Positions 46,828-56,099 of a stretch of 64,000 nucleotides of DNA are shown piece by piece. The notes below the pieces were generated by a model. That model was given only the letters and a program-made list of their open reading frames with translations, did no database searches and was not told the origin of the DNA. A program made the position numbers and the translations under genes. Within the stretch, counting starts at the first letter, position 1. Each line of letters starts with the position of its first letter. Origin of the DNA: JAKPQE01 sp041397845 (GTDB taxonomy: Bacteria; Pseudomonadota; Alphaproteobacteria; Rhizobiales; JAKPQE01); contig JAWKVW010000007.1 of NCBI GenBank assembly GCA_041397845.1, positions 90,594 to 154,593 on the forward strand. Reading direction: 5' to 3'.

Positions 46828-47178
46828 ATGCTGAAAGCGATATTCCTTTCGACGATGATCGCCATCGTGCCGCTGCCGGCGCTGGCGGAGGCCGACGGCC
46901 CGGACGCCTACCGGGTGACCGGCGTTGCCCGCAACGACGTGCTCAACATCCGCAGCGGCCCGTCGGCGCGCTTCGACATCGTCGGCACCATTCCGCATGA
47001 CGGCCGCGGCCTGCGGAACCTTGCCGAATGCACGCCGAAGCCGGCGATCGATACGCTCGCAACGATGTCGCCCAAGGCGCTGAAGGCGCTGCGGCAGCGC
47101 ACCTGGTGCCGGATTGCCTATGGCGGCGTGACGGGCTGGGTCGCCGCCCGCTATCTGGCGGAGGACAGCGGCGAGTAG
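46828..47178 (+). CDS. Periplasmic SH3b-domain protein
   Basis: The 116-residue protein has a signal peptide (MLKAIFLSTMIAIVPLPALA) and a bacterial SH3 domain: VLNIRSGPSARFDIVGTIPHDGRG and, at the end, WCRIAYGGVTGWVAARYLAED. Such domains bind peptidoglycan peptides or proteins. An insert with ALKALRQRTW lies within the SH3 region. It follows the DUF2147 gene by 71 bp and may share its transcript. Confidence 0.8.
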   Translation: MLKAIFLSTMIAIVPLPALAEADGPDAYRVTGVARNDVLNIRSGPSARFDIVGTIPHDGRGLRNLAECTPKPAIDTLATMSPKALKALRQRTWCRIAYGGVTGWVAARYLAEDSGE

Positions 47179-47231
47179 CTCGCCGCCGCCTGTGTTCGCG
47201 CAGTCCGTGTTCGCGCCGTCCGTGTTCGCCG

Positions 47232-47936
47232 TCAGCGGGCCTTCTGGCCGAACAGGACCTTCTTTGCTTCCTCGTCCCTGGAGATGTCGCCGCGCAGTTC
47301 GCCGGCGACGGCAAGGCCGCGCTGCACCGCCGGGCGGGCGAGCATCGTCTCGAACCAGCGCTTCAGGTTCGGGAAGTCGTCAAGGTTCTGGCCCTGGCGC
47401 TCATGCGGCTTGATCCAGCCGATGCAGGCCATGTCGGCGATCGAATATTCGCCAGCAAGGAACTCGCGGTCGGCAAGGCGCTTGTTCATCACGCCATAGA
47501 GCCGGTTGACCTCGTTGGTGTAGCGCTCGATGGCATAGGGCACCTGCTCGGGCGCGTACTGGCGGAAGTGGTGGGCCTGTCCGCACATGGGCCCGAGGCC
47601 GCCCATCTGCCACATCAGCCACTGCTCGACCTCGATGCGGGAGCGCTCGTCGGCGACCGGATAGAAGCGGCCGAACTTGCGGCCGAGATACATGAGGATG
47701 GCGCCGGATTCGAACACCGAGACCGGCTCGCCGCCGGGGCCGTCCGGGTCGATGATGGCGGGCATGCGGTTGTTCGGCGAGATGGCGAGGAACTCGGGCT
47801 TGAACTGCTCGCCCTTGCCGATGTTGACCGGCCGGACCTCGTAGGGAACGCCAAGCTCCTCGAGCATGATCGAGGCCTTCCAGCCGTTCGGGGTCGGCCA
47901 GTAGTACAGGAGGATCGGTGCAGCGGCGCTGTTCAT
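47232..47936 (-). CDS. Glutathione S-transferase family protein
   Basis: The 234-residue protein has the thioredoxin-fold N-terminal domain of Nu/YfcG-type GSTs: LLYYWPTPNGWKASIMLEELGVPYE, NNRMPAIIDPDGPGG and the SVFESGAILMYLGRK loop, where Glu-Ser contact glutathione. The all-helical C-terminal domain has SIADMACIGW. The 'TPNGWK' form is typical of the disulfide-bond reductase subgroup. Cytoplasmic; probably reduces disulfides with glutathione. Confidence 0.9.
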   Translation of the reverse strand: MNSAAAPILLYYWPTPNGWKASIMLEELGVPYEVRPVNIGKGEQFKPEFLAISPNNRMPAIIDPDGPGGEPVSVFESGAILMYLGRKFGRFYPVADERSRIEVEQWLMWQMGGLGPMCGQAHHFRQYAPEQVPYAIERYTNEVNRLYGVMNKRLADREFLAGEYSIADMACIGWIKPHERQGQNLDDFPNLKRWFETMLARPAVQRGLAVAGELRGDISRDEEAKKVLFGQKAR

Positions 47937-48056
47937 GGGTCTGCCTCGCGAGGGTTCGGTAAAGGATTGCCGCCTTACTTAGGAAGCGAGGCGGCGCGGG
48001 GCAATGGACCCTGTTTCACGGCATCGCGAGGCGGTGCGCGGCGACCGGCTGAGAGA

Positions 48057-48145
48057 TCGATGGAAGCCCTTCAGGCATCGATTCAAGTTCTTCAGACAAA
48101 GATTCAAGCGGTTCGGAGACTGATTCAACAGGCTCTGAAACCGAT
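48057..48145. repeat. Imperfect GATTCAA-containing short repeats
   Basis: Four GATTCAA motifs recur about every 22 bp between the GST and EAL genes. Spacing is irregular and the units are imperfect. Meaning unknown. Confidence 0.4.
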
Positions 48146-48220
48146 TCAACCGCGGGCGAAAAGCCGAGTCGAATGAATCACCTGGCCGGTGCGGCGGATG
48201 TGCCGGTCGAATCGGCCCGG

Positions 48221-49969
48221 TCAGGCGGCGCGACGGGTGCGGCTGCCGAGATCGGGCAGAGGCGCATCGATGAAATCGATGTCCGGCGGCTCGACGAGCG
48301 ACTGGTATTTCAGCGGCTCCATGGCGGTCGCCAGCTTCAGGAAGGCGGCGGCCGGCAATGGCGGGGCGAACACGTAACCCTGGGCGGCGGAAATGCCAAG
48401 GGCCTTCAGGTACTCGATCTGCTCCAGCGTCTCGACGCCTTCGGCGATCACCGACATCTGGCAATTGCGGGCGATGCCGACGAGGGAATGGATGATCGGC
48501 GCGGCGAAGCGGTTGGTGCCGATGGCATCGACGAACAGCTTGTCGATTTTCAGCACGTCCATCGCCAGTTCCTGCAGGTAGGCAAGACCGCTGTGGCCGG
48601 TGCCGGCGTCGTCGAGGGCAACGCGGGCGCCGAAGGACTGCAGGCGGCGGATGACGAGCTTGGCGGTATCGAGATCGGCCAGCGGCTCGCGCTCGGTCAC
48701 CTCGAAGACGAGCTGGCGATAGCGGATCTTCGACTTGCCGAAAATCCGCTCGACGTCCTCGGTGATGTCGATTGAATCGAAGTGGTCGCGGAAGAGGTTG
48801 ATCGAGACCTTGAGATGCGGCCGCTCATGGTAGATCTGCTCGAGGTCGGAGCGGACCTTCTCCATCAGCAGGCGGGTCATCGGCACGGCAAGGCCGGTGG
48901 CCTCGGCAAGGCCGATGAAGGCGCCGGGCGACAGCACGGTTCCGTCCGGCTTCTTCCAGCGGATCAGCGCCTCGCAGCCCTCGAGCCGGCCGGTGCGGAT
49001 ATCGACCACCGGCTGGTAGTAAGGCAGGAACTCGTCGTTGCGGATCGCCCGCTCGATTTCGTTGATCGGGCCGTCCGTCGAGTTGCGGGACATGAAGAAG
49101 GCGATCGTGACGACGAAGAAGGCGAGCAGGAAGCCGCCGAACTGGGTGTAGCTGTGCAGGCTCGCATATTCGGCCCAGACCGCCTCGAAGGGAACGGCAA
49201 CGGTCACATGGATCGGGTAGCGTTCCGAATGCAGGTGTGCCTCGACGATGTCCGAGCGGACGGCCGGGGTCTTGTCGAGGCCGGCCTCGTCGCCACGCTG
49301 GGAGGACGACAGCAGCGTGCCGTCGTCGAGGCGGATGACCGCGGCGCCGGAAGCACGCCACTCCTCGGGCAGGAGATCGGCCGTCAGGGCGCGACCGAGG
49401 ATGATGGCGACGAGCACGGTCTTGTCGCCCTGGTCCCAACTGATCATGGTGCCGGTCGTGGCGCCATCCTCGGTCTCGGCGGCACGGAAATGGATGGTCG
49501 GGTTGCGTCCCTCGAAGGCGTCGGAGACCGCATGCATGTGCGGCGGGGCGATGCCGAGATGGTTGCAGTAGGTCGAGCCGTCCGCCTCGGTCAGGCCGAT
49601 TTCCTTGACCGCGTAGGTCGCATAAACGGCACGGCGCAGATGATCGATGCTGGCGTCGGTGCAGCGGCTGACGCCCTGCACGGCAAGGCCGGTCATCGCG
49701 GTCAGCGCCTCGTCGAAGGCCTGCTCGGCGGTGCCGATCATGCGGTGGGAGATGTTGTCGAGCGTCGCCTGGGCGTTGGTGCGGGCGTTGCGCAGCAGCA
49801 GCCATTGCCCGCCGCCGACGAGAAGCGCCGTGATCAGCAGGCCGGCAACGACGATCGACAGGCCGACGATGCTGAGGCTGCCAAGCGAAAAGCTGCCGGC
49901 AAGCCCGCGCACGGCACGGAGCGCACGGCCGAAAGACCCTTCGATTTCATCGTCGCGAGGCGGCTTCAT
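48221..49969 (-). CDS. CSS-motif EAL-domain cyclic-di-GMP phosphodiesterase
   Basis: Hydrolyses c-di-GMP to pGpG. The 582-residue protein has a membrane helix near residues 35-57, a periplasmic CSS-motif sensor domain (SRCTDASI... TYCNHLG, residues about 60-275) of the kind controlled by disulfide chemistry, a second helix (QFGGFLLAFFVVTIAFFM), and a C-terminal EAL domain: EALIRWK, FEVTER, ALDDAGTGHSG, LKIDKLFV and VIAEGVET, all catalytic positions kept. No GGDEF domain. Activity therefore is predicted to be degradation only, regulated by redox state in the periplasm. Confidence 0.9.
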   Translation of the reverse strand: MKPPRDDEIEGSFGRALRAVRGLAGSFSLGSLSIVGLSIVVAGLLITALLVGGGQWLLLRNARTNAQATLDNISHRMIGTAEQAFDEALTAMTGLAVQGVSRCTDASIDHLRRAVYATYAVKEIGLTEADGSTYCNHLGIAPPHMHAVSDAFEGRNPTIHFRAAETEDGATTGTMISWDQGDKTVLVAIILGRALTADLLPEEWRASGAAVIRLDDGTLLSSSQRGDEAGLDKTPAVRSDIVEAHLHSERYPIHVTVAVPFEAVWAEYASLHSYTQFGGFLLAFFVVTIAFFMSRNSTDGPINEIERAIRNDEFLPYYQPVVDIRTGRLEGCEALIRWKKPDGTVLSPGAFIGLAEATGLAVPMTRLLMEKVRSDLEQIYHERPHLKVSINLFRDHFDSIDITEDVERIFGKSKIRYRQLVFEVTEREPLADLDTAKLVIRRLQSFGARVALDDAGTGHSGLAYLQELAMDVLKIDKLFVDAIGTNRFAAPIIHSLVGIARNCQMSVIAEGVETLEQIEYLKALGISAAQGYVFAPPLPAAAFLKLATAMEPLKYQSLVEPPDIDFIDAPLPDLGSRTRRAA

Positions 49970-50309
49970 GCCACCATAATGCGTCCGGGCAGGTTATCGC
50001 CGGGTAAATTCCGGTCGGTAAAAAATACGGTTGATTCAAAGACATAGATAGAAATACGTAGGTTACGCAAGGTCATGCCGCATAGAGGTTCGCTGCGGCA
50101 TACTGTTGCGGCGAAAGCAAATTATCCGAAAGGCTAGCAAGGGGACCGTCTGCCGGGATATCTTTTGATTTGCTCCGTTCGCGGCGCATGGGGCGAAGCC
50201 TGCGCGAGGCGGCGGGGCCGTTCGTTTCGAAGCCCGGTTCCGGGCAGATCGACGGCCGGACCGGATGCGAATTGGTTTGGCCGGGCTGGATCAACAAGAG
50301 GGGAAAATC
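49970..50309. other. Divergent intergenic region
   Basis: Between the EAL gene (minus) and the phosphofructokinase gene (plus). A stem ATGCCGCA / TGCGGCAT (50086-50112) is present without a T-run. Promoters of both genes should lie here. No gene seen. Confidence 0.5.
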
Positions 50310-51467
50310 ATGCATCTTGGCATTCTGACGGGTGGCGGCGACGTTCCGGGCCTCAATCCGACGATCAAGGCGGTCGTCAACGAGGCGAGCGCGCGCGGTT
50401 GGAAGGTGACGGGTTTCCGTCGCGGCTGGGCCGGCCCGCTGAACTACAACCCCGACGATCCGGAAGGGTCACAGGAGTGGCTGATGCCGCTCGACCCGCT
50501 GGCGGTGCGCACCATCGACCGGATGGGCGGCACGGTGCTGCGGACCTCGCGCACCAAGCCGTCGAAGGCCCGGCCGAAGGACATCCCCGATTTCCTGAAG
50601 TCGAAGTACACCTTCGCCGACCCGAAGGGTACGGTCGACACGACCGACCACATCCTGCGCACGATCGAATCCCTGAAGATGGACTGCCTCGTTGCCATCG
50701 GCGGCGACGACACGCTGTCCTATGCCTCGCGGCTGCACCAGGAAGGCGCGCCGACGATGTGCATTCCGAAGACGATGGACAATGACGTCTTCGGCACCGA
50801 CTACTGCCTCGGCTTCTCGACCTGCATCACCCGTTCGGTCGAATTCCTGACGCTGCTGCGCACGCCGGCCGGAAGCCACGAGCGCTTCCTCGTCGTCGAG
50901 CTGTTCGGCCGCAATTCCGGCGAGTCGGCGCTGATCGCCGGCTATCTCGCCGACGCCGACCGCACGCTCATTGCCGAAGTGCCGTTCGACATGGAGCGGG
51001 TCGCAGAGCTCATGGCCGCCGACCGCGAGCGCAATCCGTCGCACTATGCCATGCTGCTCGTCTCGGAAGGCGCCATGATGCAGGGCGGCCGCATCATTCA
51101 GAGCGGCGAGGCCGACGCCTATGGCCACCAGAAGCTCGGCGGCATCGGCGAGATGGTCGGCGCGCAGCTCAAGGAGATCACCGGCGTCGACATCATGAAC
51201 CAGAGCCTTGCCTATCTGGTTCGCGCCGGCGCGCCGGATTCGATCGACCTGATGGTCGGGCGCAATTTCGGCACCAAGACCATCCAGCTCATCGAAGAGG
51301 GCCGCATGGGCCTCATGGTCGCCATCCAGGACGGCAAGTACGTCACCCAGCCGGCCGACATCTCGACCAAGGGTGTGCGCCGGGTCGATATCGACGCGAT
51401 GTACGACGTCGACCAGTATCGGCCGCGGATCAAGAAGATCTCCGGCATGCCGATGTTCCTGCGCTGA
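50310..51467 (+). CDS. 6-phosphofructokinase, predicted PPi-dependent
   Basis: Phosphorylates fructose-6-phosphate. The 385-residue protein has the N-terminal GILTGGGDVPGLN motif, AIGGDDTLSYA where ATP enzymes have GGDGS, and PKTMDNDVFGTDYCLGF where ATP enzymes have PGTIDND. The Asp in GGDD and the Lys in PKT are the residues known to select pyrophosphate over ATP, so a reversible PPi-dependent enzyme is predicted. The fructose-6-phosphate site EVFGR-like ELFGRNSG is present. Start at 50310 follows AGAGGGG. A terminator follows. Confidence 0.85.
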   Translation: MHLGILTGGGDVPGLNPTIKAVVNEASARGWKVTGFRRGWAGPLNYNPDDPEGSQEWLMPLDPLAVRTIDRMGGTVLRTSRTKPSKARPKDIPDFLKSKYTFADPKGTVDTTDHILRTIESLKMDCLVAIGGDDTLSYASRLHQEGAPTMCIPKTMDNDVFGTDYCLGFSTCITRSVEFLTLLRTPAGSHERFLVVELFGRNSGESALIAGYLADADRTLIAEVPFDMERVAELMAADRERNPSHYAMLLVSEGAMMQGGRIIQSGEADAYGHQKLGGIGEMVGAQLKEITGVDIMNQSLAYLVRAGAPDSIDLMVGRNFGTKTIQLIEEGRMGLMVAIQDGKYVTQPADISTKGVRRVDIDAMYDVDQYRPRIKKISGMPMFLR

Positions 51468-51507
51468 CGGCCGGTCGCGGCGAGGCTGCGACAGACGGGA
51501 AATCCAG

Positions 51508-51530
51508 CGGCCGGGCCAAATGCCCGGCCG
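51508..51530 (+). terminator. Rho-independent terminator after phosphofructokinase gene
   Basis: A 9-bp perfect stem CGGCCGGGC / GCCCGGCCG, loop CAAAT, followed by TTGTCGTTTATTT on the plus strand. 41 bp past the stop. Confidence 0.8.
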
Positions 51531-51635
51531 TTGTCGTTTATTTCAAGGTTTTGTGGAAGCTTGCCGGAAACCCGCCGGAATTCTCCATGAAGGTCGGCGG
51601 GTCGACCGTTTTTGCCAAGTCCAATCGGGGGGCAC

Positions 51636-52799
51636 ATGCCAATCGCCAGCAACGTCCGTCTTCTGCCGGCTCTCGCCGTCACCATCGCCCTTTTCAGCAC
51701 CAGCGCGGCCGAGGCGCGCAGCGACAAGGAAGAACTGGTGCGCAAGTGGCTGGACACCATGGGGCAGTCCGGCACCAGCAAGATCGAGTATTCGGACACG
51801 CGCACGGATGGCGATACCGTCATCGTCGACAATCTCGTTGCGACCACCACCGGAGAGGATGCCGGCACGGTCAAGGTCGACCGGCTGGAACTGACCGGTG
51901 TGGTCGAGAGCGCCGACGGCGAGGTTTCCGCCTCGCGGGTCGAGGCGGCGGGCATTGCCTTCGACAGCGAGAAGTCGACCCTGACGGTCGAGGACGCGGT
52001 GTTCGACACCGTCGCCATCGACCCGAAGAAGGCCGGCACGCCAAACTCGCCGCTCGCCCTGCCGCACGCGCTCGAGCTCAACACGCTGACGGTCAGCAAC
52101 AATGACGGCAAGCCGCCGCTGCCGATCGCGGCGCTGCGCTATGCCGCCGACGGCTTCGTCGGCGAGGTGCCGACGCACATGATCATCACCGCCGAGGGCA
52201 TCAGCGCGCCGCTCGACTACATCGAGGAGGAAGAGCAGCGCGCGGCGATGCGGGCGCTCGGCTACTCATCGATGGACATCACGCTCAACACCGAGCTGCG
52301 CACGGCGCCCGACGCCGGCGAGGTCACGATCGAGGACCTGACGATCGCCATCGACGACATGGGCGCGCTTGCCCTTTCCGCCTCCTTCGCCGGCATCCCG
52401 CCGGAGGTGCTGCGCGGCGAAGAGGGCGTCGATGCGCCGGGCGTCTCCGAGAAGCTGACCCAGAAGGCGGCGCTGCAGTCGCTGTCGATCTCGTTCGAGG
52501 ACGATTCGATCACCGGCAAGGCGCTCGACATGCAGGCGAAGGCGAGCGGCGTCGACACCGACACCTTCCGCACGCAGATCGTGGCGATGCTGCCGCAGGT
52601 GCTCGCGGCCGTCGGCAACAAGGCATTCGAGGCGAAGGCGGCGAGCGCCATCGCGGCCTTCCTTGAAAAGCCGCAGTCACTGACCTTCACCGCGGCGCCG
52701 GCCGCACCGGTGCTTCTGTCAGAGGCGTTCGCGGCGGCGATGCTTGCACCGCAGTCGCTGATCCAGACGCTCGCCGTCGACGTCACCGCCAACGAGTGA
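51636..52799 (+). CDS. Secreted hypothetical protein, 387 aa
   Basis: Starts MPIASNVRLLPALAVTIALFSTSAAEA, a signal peptide. The mature protein is rich in alternating strands with repeated V/T/D patterns (VIVDNLVATTTGEDAGTVKVDRLELTGV) and acidic stretches, with no cysteine. Predicted periplasmic beta-rich protein resembling the rhizobial family of about 390-residue uncharacterised secreted proteins. No enzymatic motif is seen. Start chosen at 51636 with GGGGGG just upstream. Confidence 0.7.
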   Translation: MPIASNVRLLPALAVTIALFSTSAAEARSDKEELVRKWLDTMGQSGTSKIEYSDTRTDGDTVIVDNLVATTTGEDAGTVKVDRLELTGVVESADGEVSASRVEAAGIAFDSEKSTLTVEDAVFDTVAIDPKKAGTPNSPLALPHALELNTLTVSNNDGKPPLPIAALRYAADGFVGEVPTHMIITAEGISAPLDYIEEEEQRAAMRALGYSSMDITLNTELRTAPDAGEVTIEDLTIAIDDMGALALSASFAGIPPEVLRGEEGVDAPGVSEKLTQKAALQSLSISFEDDSITGKALDMQAKASGVDTDTFRTQIVAMLPQVLAAVGNKAFEAKAASAIAAFLEKPQSLTFTAAPAAPVLLSEAFAAAMLAPQSLIQTLAVDVTANE

Positions 52800-52803
52800 C
52801 GCC

Positions 52804-53463
52804 TCAACGACCGAGGTATTTCGTGGCCTCGCGCCGGGCGACCGGGGCGAGGCCATTTTCATGGCGGGCCAGAAAGGCGCGAACCACTTCCGGATCGTGC
52901 TTGGAGCGCTCGCGCAGCCACCAGCCGATCGCCTTCTGGATGAACCAGTCGCGATCATCGACGTAGTCCGCGGCCCAGCCGAGCATGCGGGCCGGGTCGG
53001 CGCCGCGTTTCGCCCAGTCCAGCGTAAAGACGAGGGCGGCGCGACGGACCCACATATTCGGGTGGCGGGTCCAGGTCTCGACATCATCGAGGCGCGCAGG
53101 GTCGTCCCTGAGGCAGCGCGCGCCGGCCTTGGCGACGGCGTCGGCGATGGCCCAGGAATCGAAATCCTCCTTCCACAGGGCGATCGCCGCCCAGATGTCG
53201 GCGTAATTCTTCAGGCGCGGCCGGCAGCAGATCCTGGCGGCAAGAATGCGGGCCTCGAAGATGTTCGTCGCCCACAGCCGCATGGCGAGGGCGAGGCCGT
53301 CGGCGGGGCCGGCGGTCGCGGCAATGTCGGCGGCGAGCAGATCAATGGCCGGCGTCGGGACGCCCAGATAAGGCCGGGCGGCCTTGTGATAACGCGCAAA
53401 GGCCGCCGCCTTCCCGGGGATGGCGGCGGCCTTCAGGGCTGCGATGGCTTCTGCCTCGGTCAT
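52804..53463 (-). CDS. DNA alkylation repair protein (AlkD-like)
   Basis: HEAT-repeat-fold DNA glycosylase of the AlkC/AlkD family (219 residues). Blocks matching the family: FEARILAARICC, VETWTRHPNMWVRRAALVFTL (a W-x-x-H-x-x-x-W-x-R helix), and DWFIQKAIGWWLRERSKHDPEVVRAFLARH, which carries the aromatic residues that stack on the damaged base. Such enzymes remove bulky or cationic N-alkyl purines. Convergent with the secreted protein gene. Confidence 0.85.
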   Translation of the reverse strand: MTEAEAIAALKAAAIPGKAAAFARYHKAARPYLGVPTPAIDLLAADIAATAGPADGLALAMRLWATNIFEARILAARICCRPRLKNYADIWAAIALWKEDFDSWAIADAVAKAGARCLRDDPARLDDVETWTRHPNMWVRRAALVFTLDWAKRGADPARMLGWAADYVDDRDWFIQKAIGWWLRERSKHDPEVVRAFLARHENGLAPVARREATKYLGR

Positions 53464-53521
53464 GCCGGCAATCCGTTGCAGGCCGGGCGATCCGTTGCGG
53501 ACCCGCCGGGGCGGGCGCCGG

Positions 53522-55414
53522 TCACTGCGGCAGGTTCAGCCGGATGTGGAGCTCGCGAAGCTGCTTCTGGGACACTGACGAGGGCGCGCCCATCATCAGA
53601 TCCTCGGCCTTCTGGTTCATCGGGAACAGGGTCACCTCGCGCAGATTGTCCTCGCCGCAGAGCAGCATGACGATGCGGTCGATGCCCGGCGCGATGCCGC
53701 CATGCGGCGGGGCGCCGAACTGGAAGGCGCGATACATGCCGCCGAACTTCTCGAGCAGCACGTCCTCGCCATAGCCGGCGATCTCGAAGGCCTTCTTCAT
53801 GATTTCCGGCTTGTGGTTACGGATGGCGCCGGAAGAAAGCTCGATGCCGTTGCAGACGACGTCGTACTGATAGGCGAGAATGTCGAGCGGGTCCTTGTTC
53901 TCCAGGGCGTCGAGACCGCCCTGGGGCATGGAGAACGGGTTGTGCGAGAAGTCGACCTTCTTGTCTTCCTCGTTCCACTCGTACATCGGGAAATCGACGA
54001 TCCAGCAGAACTCGAACCGGTCCTTGTCGACGAGCTCGAGATCAAGGCCGGCCTTCTGGCGGGCCTGGCCGGCGAAGGAATACATCTTCTTCGGGTCGCC
54101 GGCGACGAAGAACACCGCGTCGCCCTCGGAAAGGCCGAGCTGGGTGCGCACCGCTTCGGTGCGCTCCTCGCCGATGTTCTTGGCGATCGGACCGGCGCCT
54201 AAGATAACATGTTTCCCATCAAGACGGGTGTATTCGCCATTCCTCGGATCCGTTGGCAATTGTTGCCGCTCAGAGAGCTTCCGAAGCGGATGGTTCAAAT
54301 CTTCGTAACTTTCGTCGGGGAGCTGTTCCTTGCGGAAGAAGATGTAGCCAAGGCCCGGCTGGCCCTCGCCCTGCGCCCAGGCATTCATGCGGTCGCAGAA
54401 GGCGCGGCTGCCGCCGCCGGGAGCGGGAATGGCCCAGACCTCGGCCTTGGCGTCGGCCTCGAGCATGCGGGCGAAGACCTTGAAGCCGGAGCCGCGGAAA
54501 TGCTCGCTGACGTCCTGCATGACGATCGGGTTGCGCAGGTCCGGCTTGTCGCTGCCGTATTTGCGGATCGCATCGGCATAGGCGATGTGCGGGAACTTCG
54601 GCGTGACCGGCTTGCCCTCGCCGAACTCCTCAAACAGGCCGCGCAGCACCGGCTCGACCGCCTCGAAGACGTCTTCCTGGGTGACGAAGCTCATCTCGAG
54701 ATCGAGCTGGTAGAACTCGCCGGGCGAGCGGTCGGCGCGGGCATCCTCATCGCGGAAGCAGGGGGCGATCTGGAAATAGCGGTCAAAGCCGGCGACCATG
54801 CAGAGCTGCTTGAACTGCTGCGGCGCCTGCGGCAGGGCATAGAACTTGCCCGGATGGAGGCGCGAGGGCACGAGGAAGTCGCGCGCGCCTTCCGGCGAGG
54901 AAGCCGTCAGGATCGGCGTCTGGAACTCGGTGAAGCCGCCCTCGACCATGCGGTTGCGGATCGATGAAATGATCCTTGAGCGCATGACGATGTTGTTGTG
55001 CAGCTTCTCGCGGCGCAGGTCGAGGAAGCGGTACTTGAGACGGACGTCCTCGGGATAGTCGGGCTCGCCGAAGACCGGCAGCGGCAGCTCGGCGGCGGCG
55101 GACAGCACTTCCAGCTCGCGGGCGAAGACCTCGATGCCGCCGGTCGGCAGCTTGTCGTTGACCGTCTCGGCGGTGCGGGCCTTGATCTCGCCGTCGATGC
55201 GCACGACCCATTCGGCGCGGACGCGCTCGGCCTCGGCGAAGGCCGGGCTGTCAGGGTCGGCGACAATCTGGGTGATGCCGTAGTGATCGCGCAGGTCGAT
55301 GAAGAGCAGGCCGCCATGGTCGCGCACGCGGTGCACCCAGCCCGACAGGCGGGTGGTCTCGCCGACATGGGATTCGCGCAGCTCGCCGCAGGTGTGGCTC
55401 CGGTAACGATGCAT
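53522..55414 (-). CDS. aspS: Aspartyl-tRNA synthetase, predicted non-discriminating
   Basis: Class II synthetase of the bacterial type. The N-terminal OB-fold begins MHRYRSHTCGEL...LSGWVHRVRDHGGLLFIDLRDHYG; motif 2 reads FRDEDARADRSPGEFYQLDLEMSF; the GAD insertion and motif 3 (HGGIAPGIDRIVMLL) are present. The His in VRDHGG stands where discriminating enzymes have Leu, as in the known non-discriminating enzymes that also charge tRNA-Asn. It implies GatCAB in this cell. 630 residues; start at 55414, with the longer frame rejected as non-coding. Confidence 0.95.
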   Translation of the reverse strand: MHRYRSHTCGELRESHVGETTRLSGWVHRVRDHGGLLFIDLRDHYGITQIVADPDSPAFAEAERVRAEWVVRIDGEIKARTAETVNDKLPTGGIEVFARELEVLSAAAELPLPVFGEPDYPEDVRLKYRFLDLRREKLHNNIVMRSRIISSIRNRMVEGGFTEFQTPILTASSPEGARDFLVPSRLHPGKFYALPQAPQQFKQLCMVAGFDRYFQIAPCFRDEDARADRSPGEFYQLDLEMSFVTQEDVFEAVEPVLRGLFEEFGEGKPVTPKFPHIAYADAIRKYGSDKPDLRNPIVMQDVSEHFRGSGFKVFARMLEADAKAEVWAIPAPGGGSRAFCDRMNAWAQGEGQPGLGYIFFRKEQLPDESYEDLNHPLRKLSERQQLPTDPRNGEYTRLDGKHVILGAGPIAKNIGEERTEAVRTQLGLSEGDAVFFVAGDPKKMYSFAGQARQKAGLDLELVDKDRFEFCWIVDFPMYEWNEEDKKVDFSHNPFSMPQGGLDALENKDPLDILAYQYDVVCNGIELSSGAIRNHKPEIMKKAFEIAGYGEDVLLEKFGGMYRAFQFGAPPHGGIAPGIDRIVMLLCGEDNLREVTLFPMNQKAEDLMMGAPSSVSQKQLRELHIRLNLPQ

Positions 55415-55599
55415 GACTTTGGTACCCTCGGGAAACGTCGATGCGGGCGCGCCAAATCGGCCGCCCCGGTCAGCGCCGGAGAAGCGCACGGGGGGCGCGG
55501 AATGTCAAGAACAGGGCGGCAAACGACGAGGCAAGCGGCAGGGCAAACCGGCCCGGCGGCGGGCTGCCACCGGGCCGGCGCGGCATGAGCCGGACGGCG

Positions 55600-55890
55600 T
55601 TACGGCCGATTTTCCATATAGGCGTCGCGGCAGGCCTGCTTGGCCTCCTCGGTCTTGGCGGCGGCGATGCAGCGCTTGAACTCGTTCATGGCCGATTCAA
55701 GCGCGGCGCACCCCTCCATGCAGGCCTCGTAGGCGTTTACGGTCGCGCCGGACTGCGTCGGGTGCTCGATGCTGTCCTGAATGGCCTCGCAGCGTTTGCG
55801 GCAGGCCTCGGGGCTGTCGGCTGCGGCCGGCATCGCCCAACTCGCGGCGACGGCCAAAAGCGCCGCCGAGATGAGTATCCGTGCTTTCAT
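55600..55890 (-). CDS. Small secreted cysteine-rich protein
   Basis: The 96-residue product has a signal peptide (MKARILISAALLAVAASWAMPAAA) and a mature helical part with paired cysteines: CRKRC, CMEGC, and two more (FKRCIAAAK, KQACRDAYM). The CxxxC...CxxxC layout is that of small periplasmic helix-hairpin proteins. It lies 185 bp before aspS's start side and divergent from rnd. Function unknown. Confidence 0.7.
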   Translation of the reverse strand: MKARILISAALLAVAASWAMPAAADSPEACRKRCEAIQDSIEHPTQSGATVNAYEACMEGCAALESAMNEFKRCIAAAKTEEAKQACRDAYMENRP

Positions 55891-56099
55891 GTCTGTTCCC
55901 TCCGCACGACGGGGGCGCCGGATGCGTCCCTCTTCCCTTTTCTGGGCATCGGCAGGGGCGGTTCGGCGGGCATCCGCCGCCCCTCGGCAACGTACCTGCG
56001 AAGACGGACGAACACTTCGCCGCAGCGCCGGCAAACATGTCGAAACAGGCGGAAAAGGGTCAGGACAAAGCGCGCGACGTGCGTTATAGCTCGCCAACC

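Noticed and set aside
47979..48464. 161-codon minus frame after the GST gene
   Set aside because: Low-complexity GATTCAA repeats and Arg-rich translation; overlaps the EAL gene's end.
48782..50047. 421-codon plus-strand open frame opposite the EAL gene
   Set aside because: It is an antisense shadow: composition and motifs of the EAL protein are on the minus strand, and the plus frame has low-complexity sequence with no family pattern.
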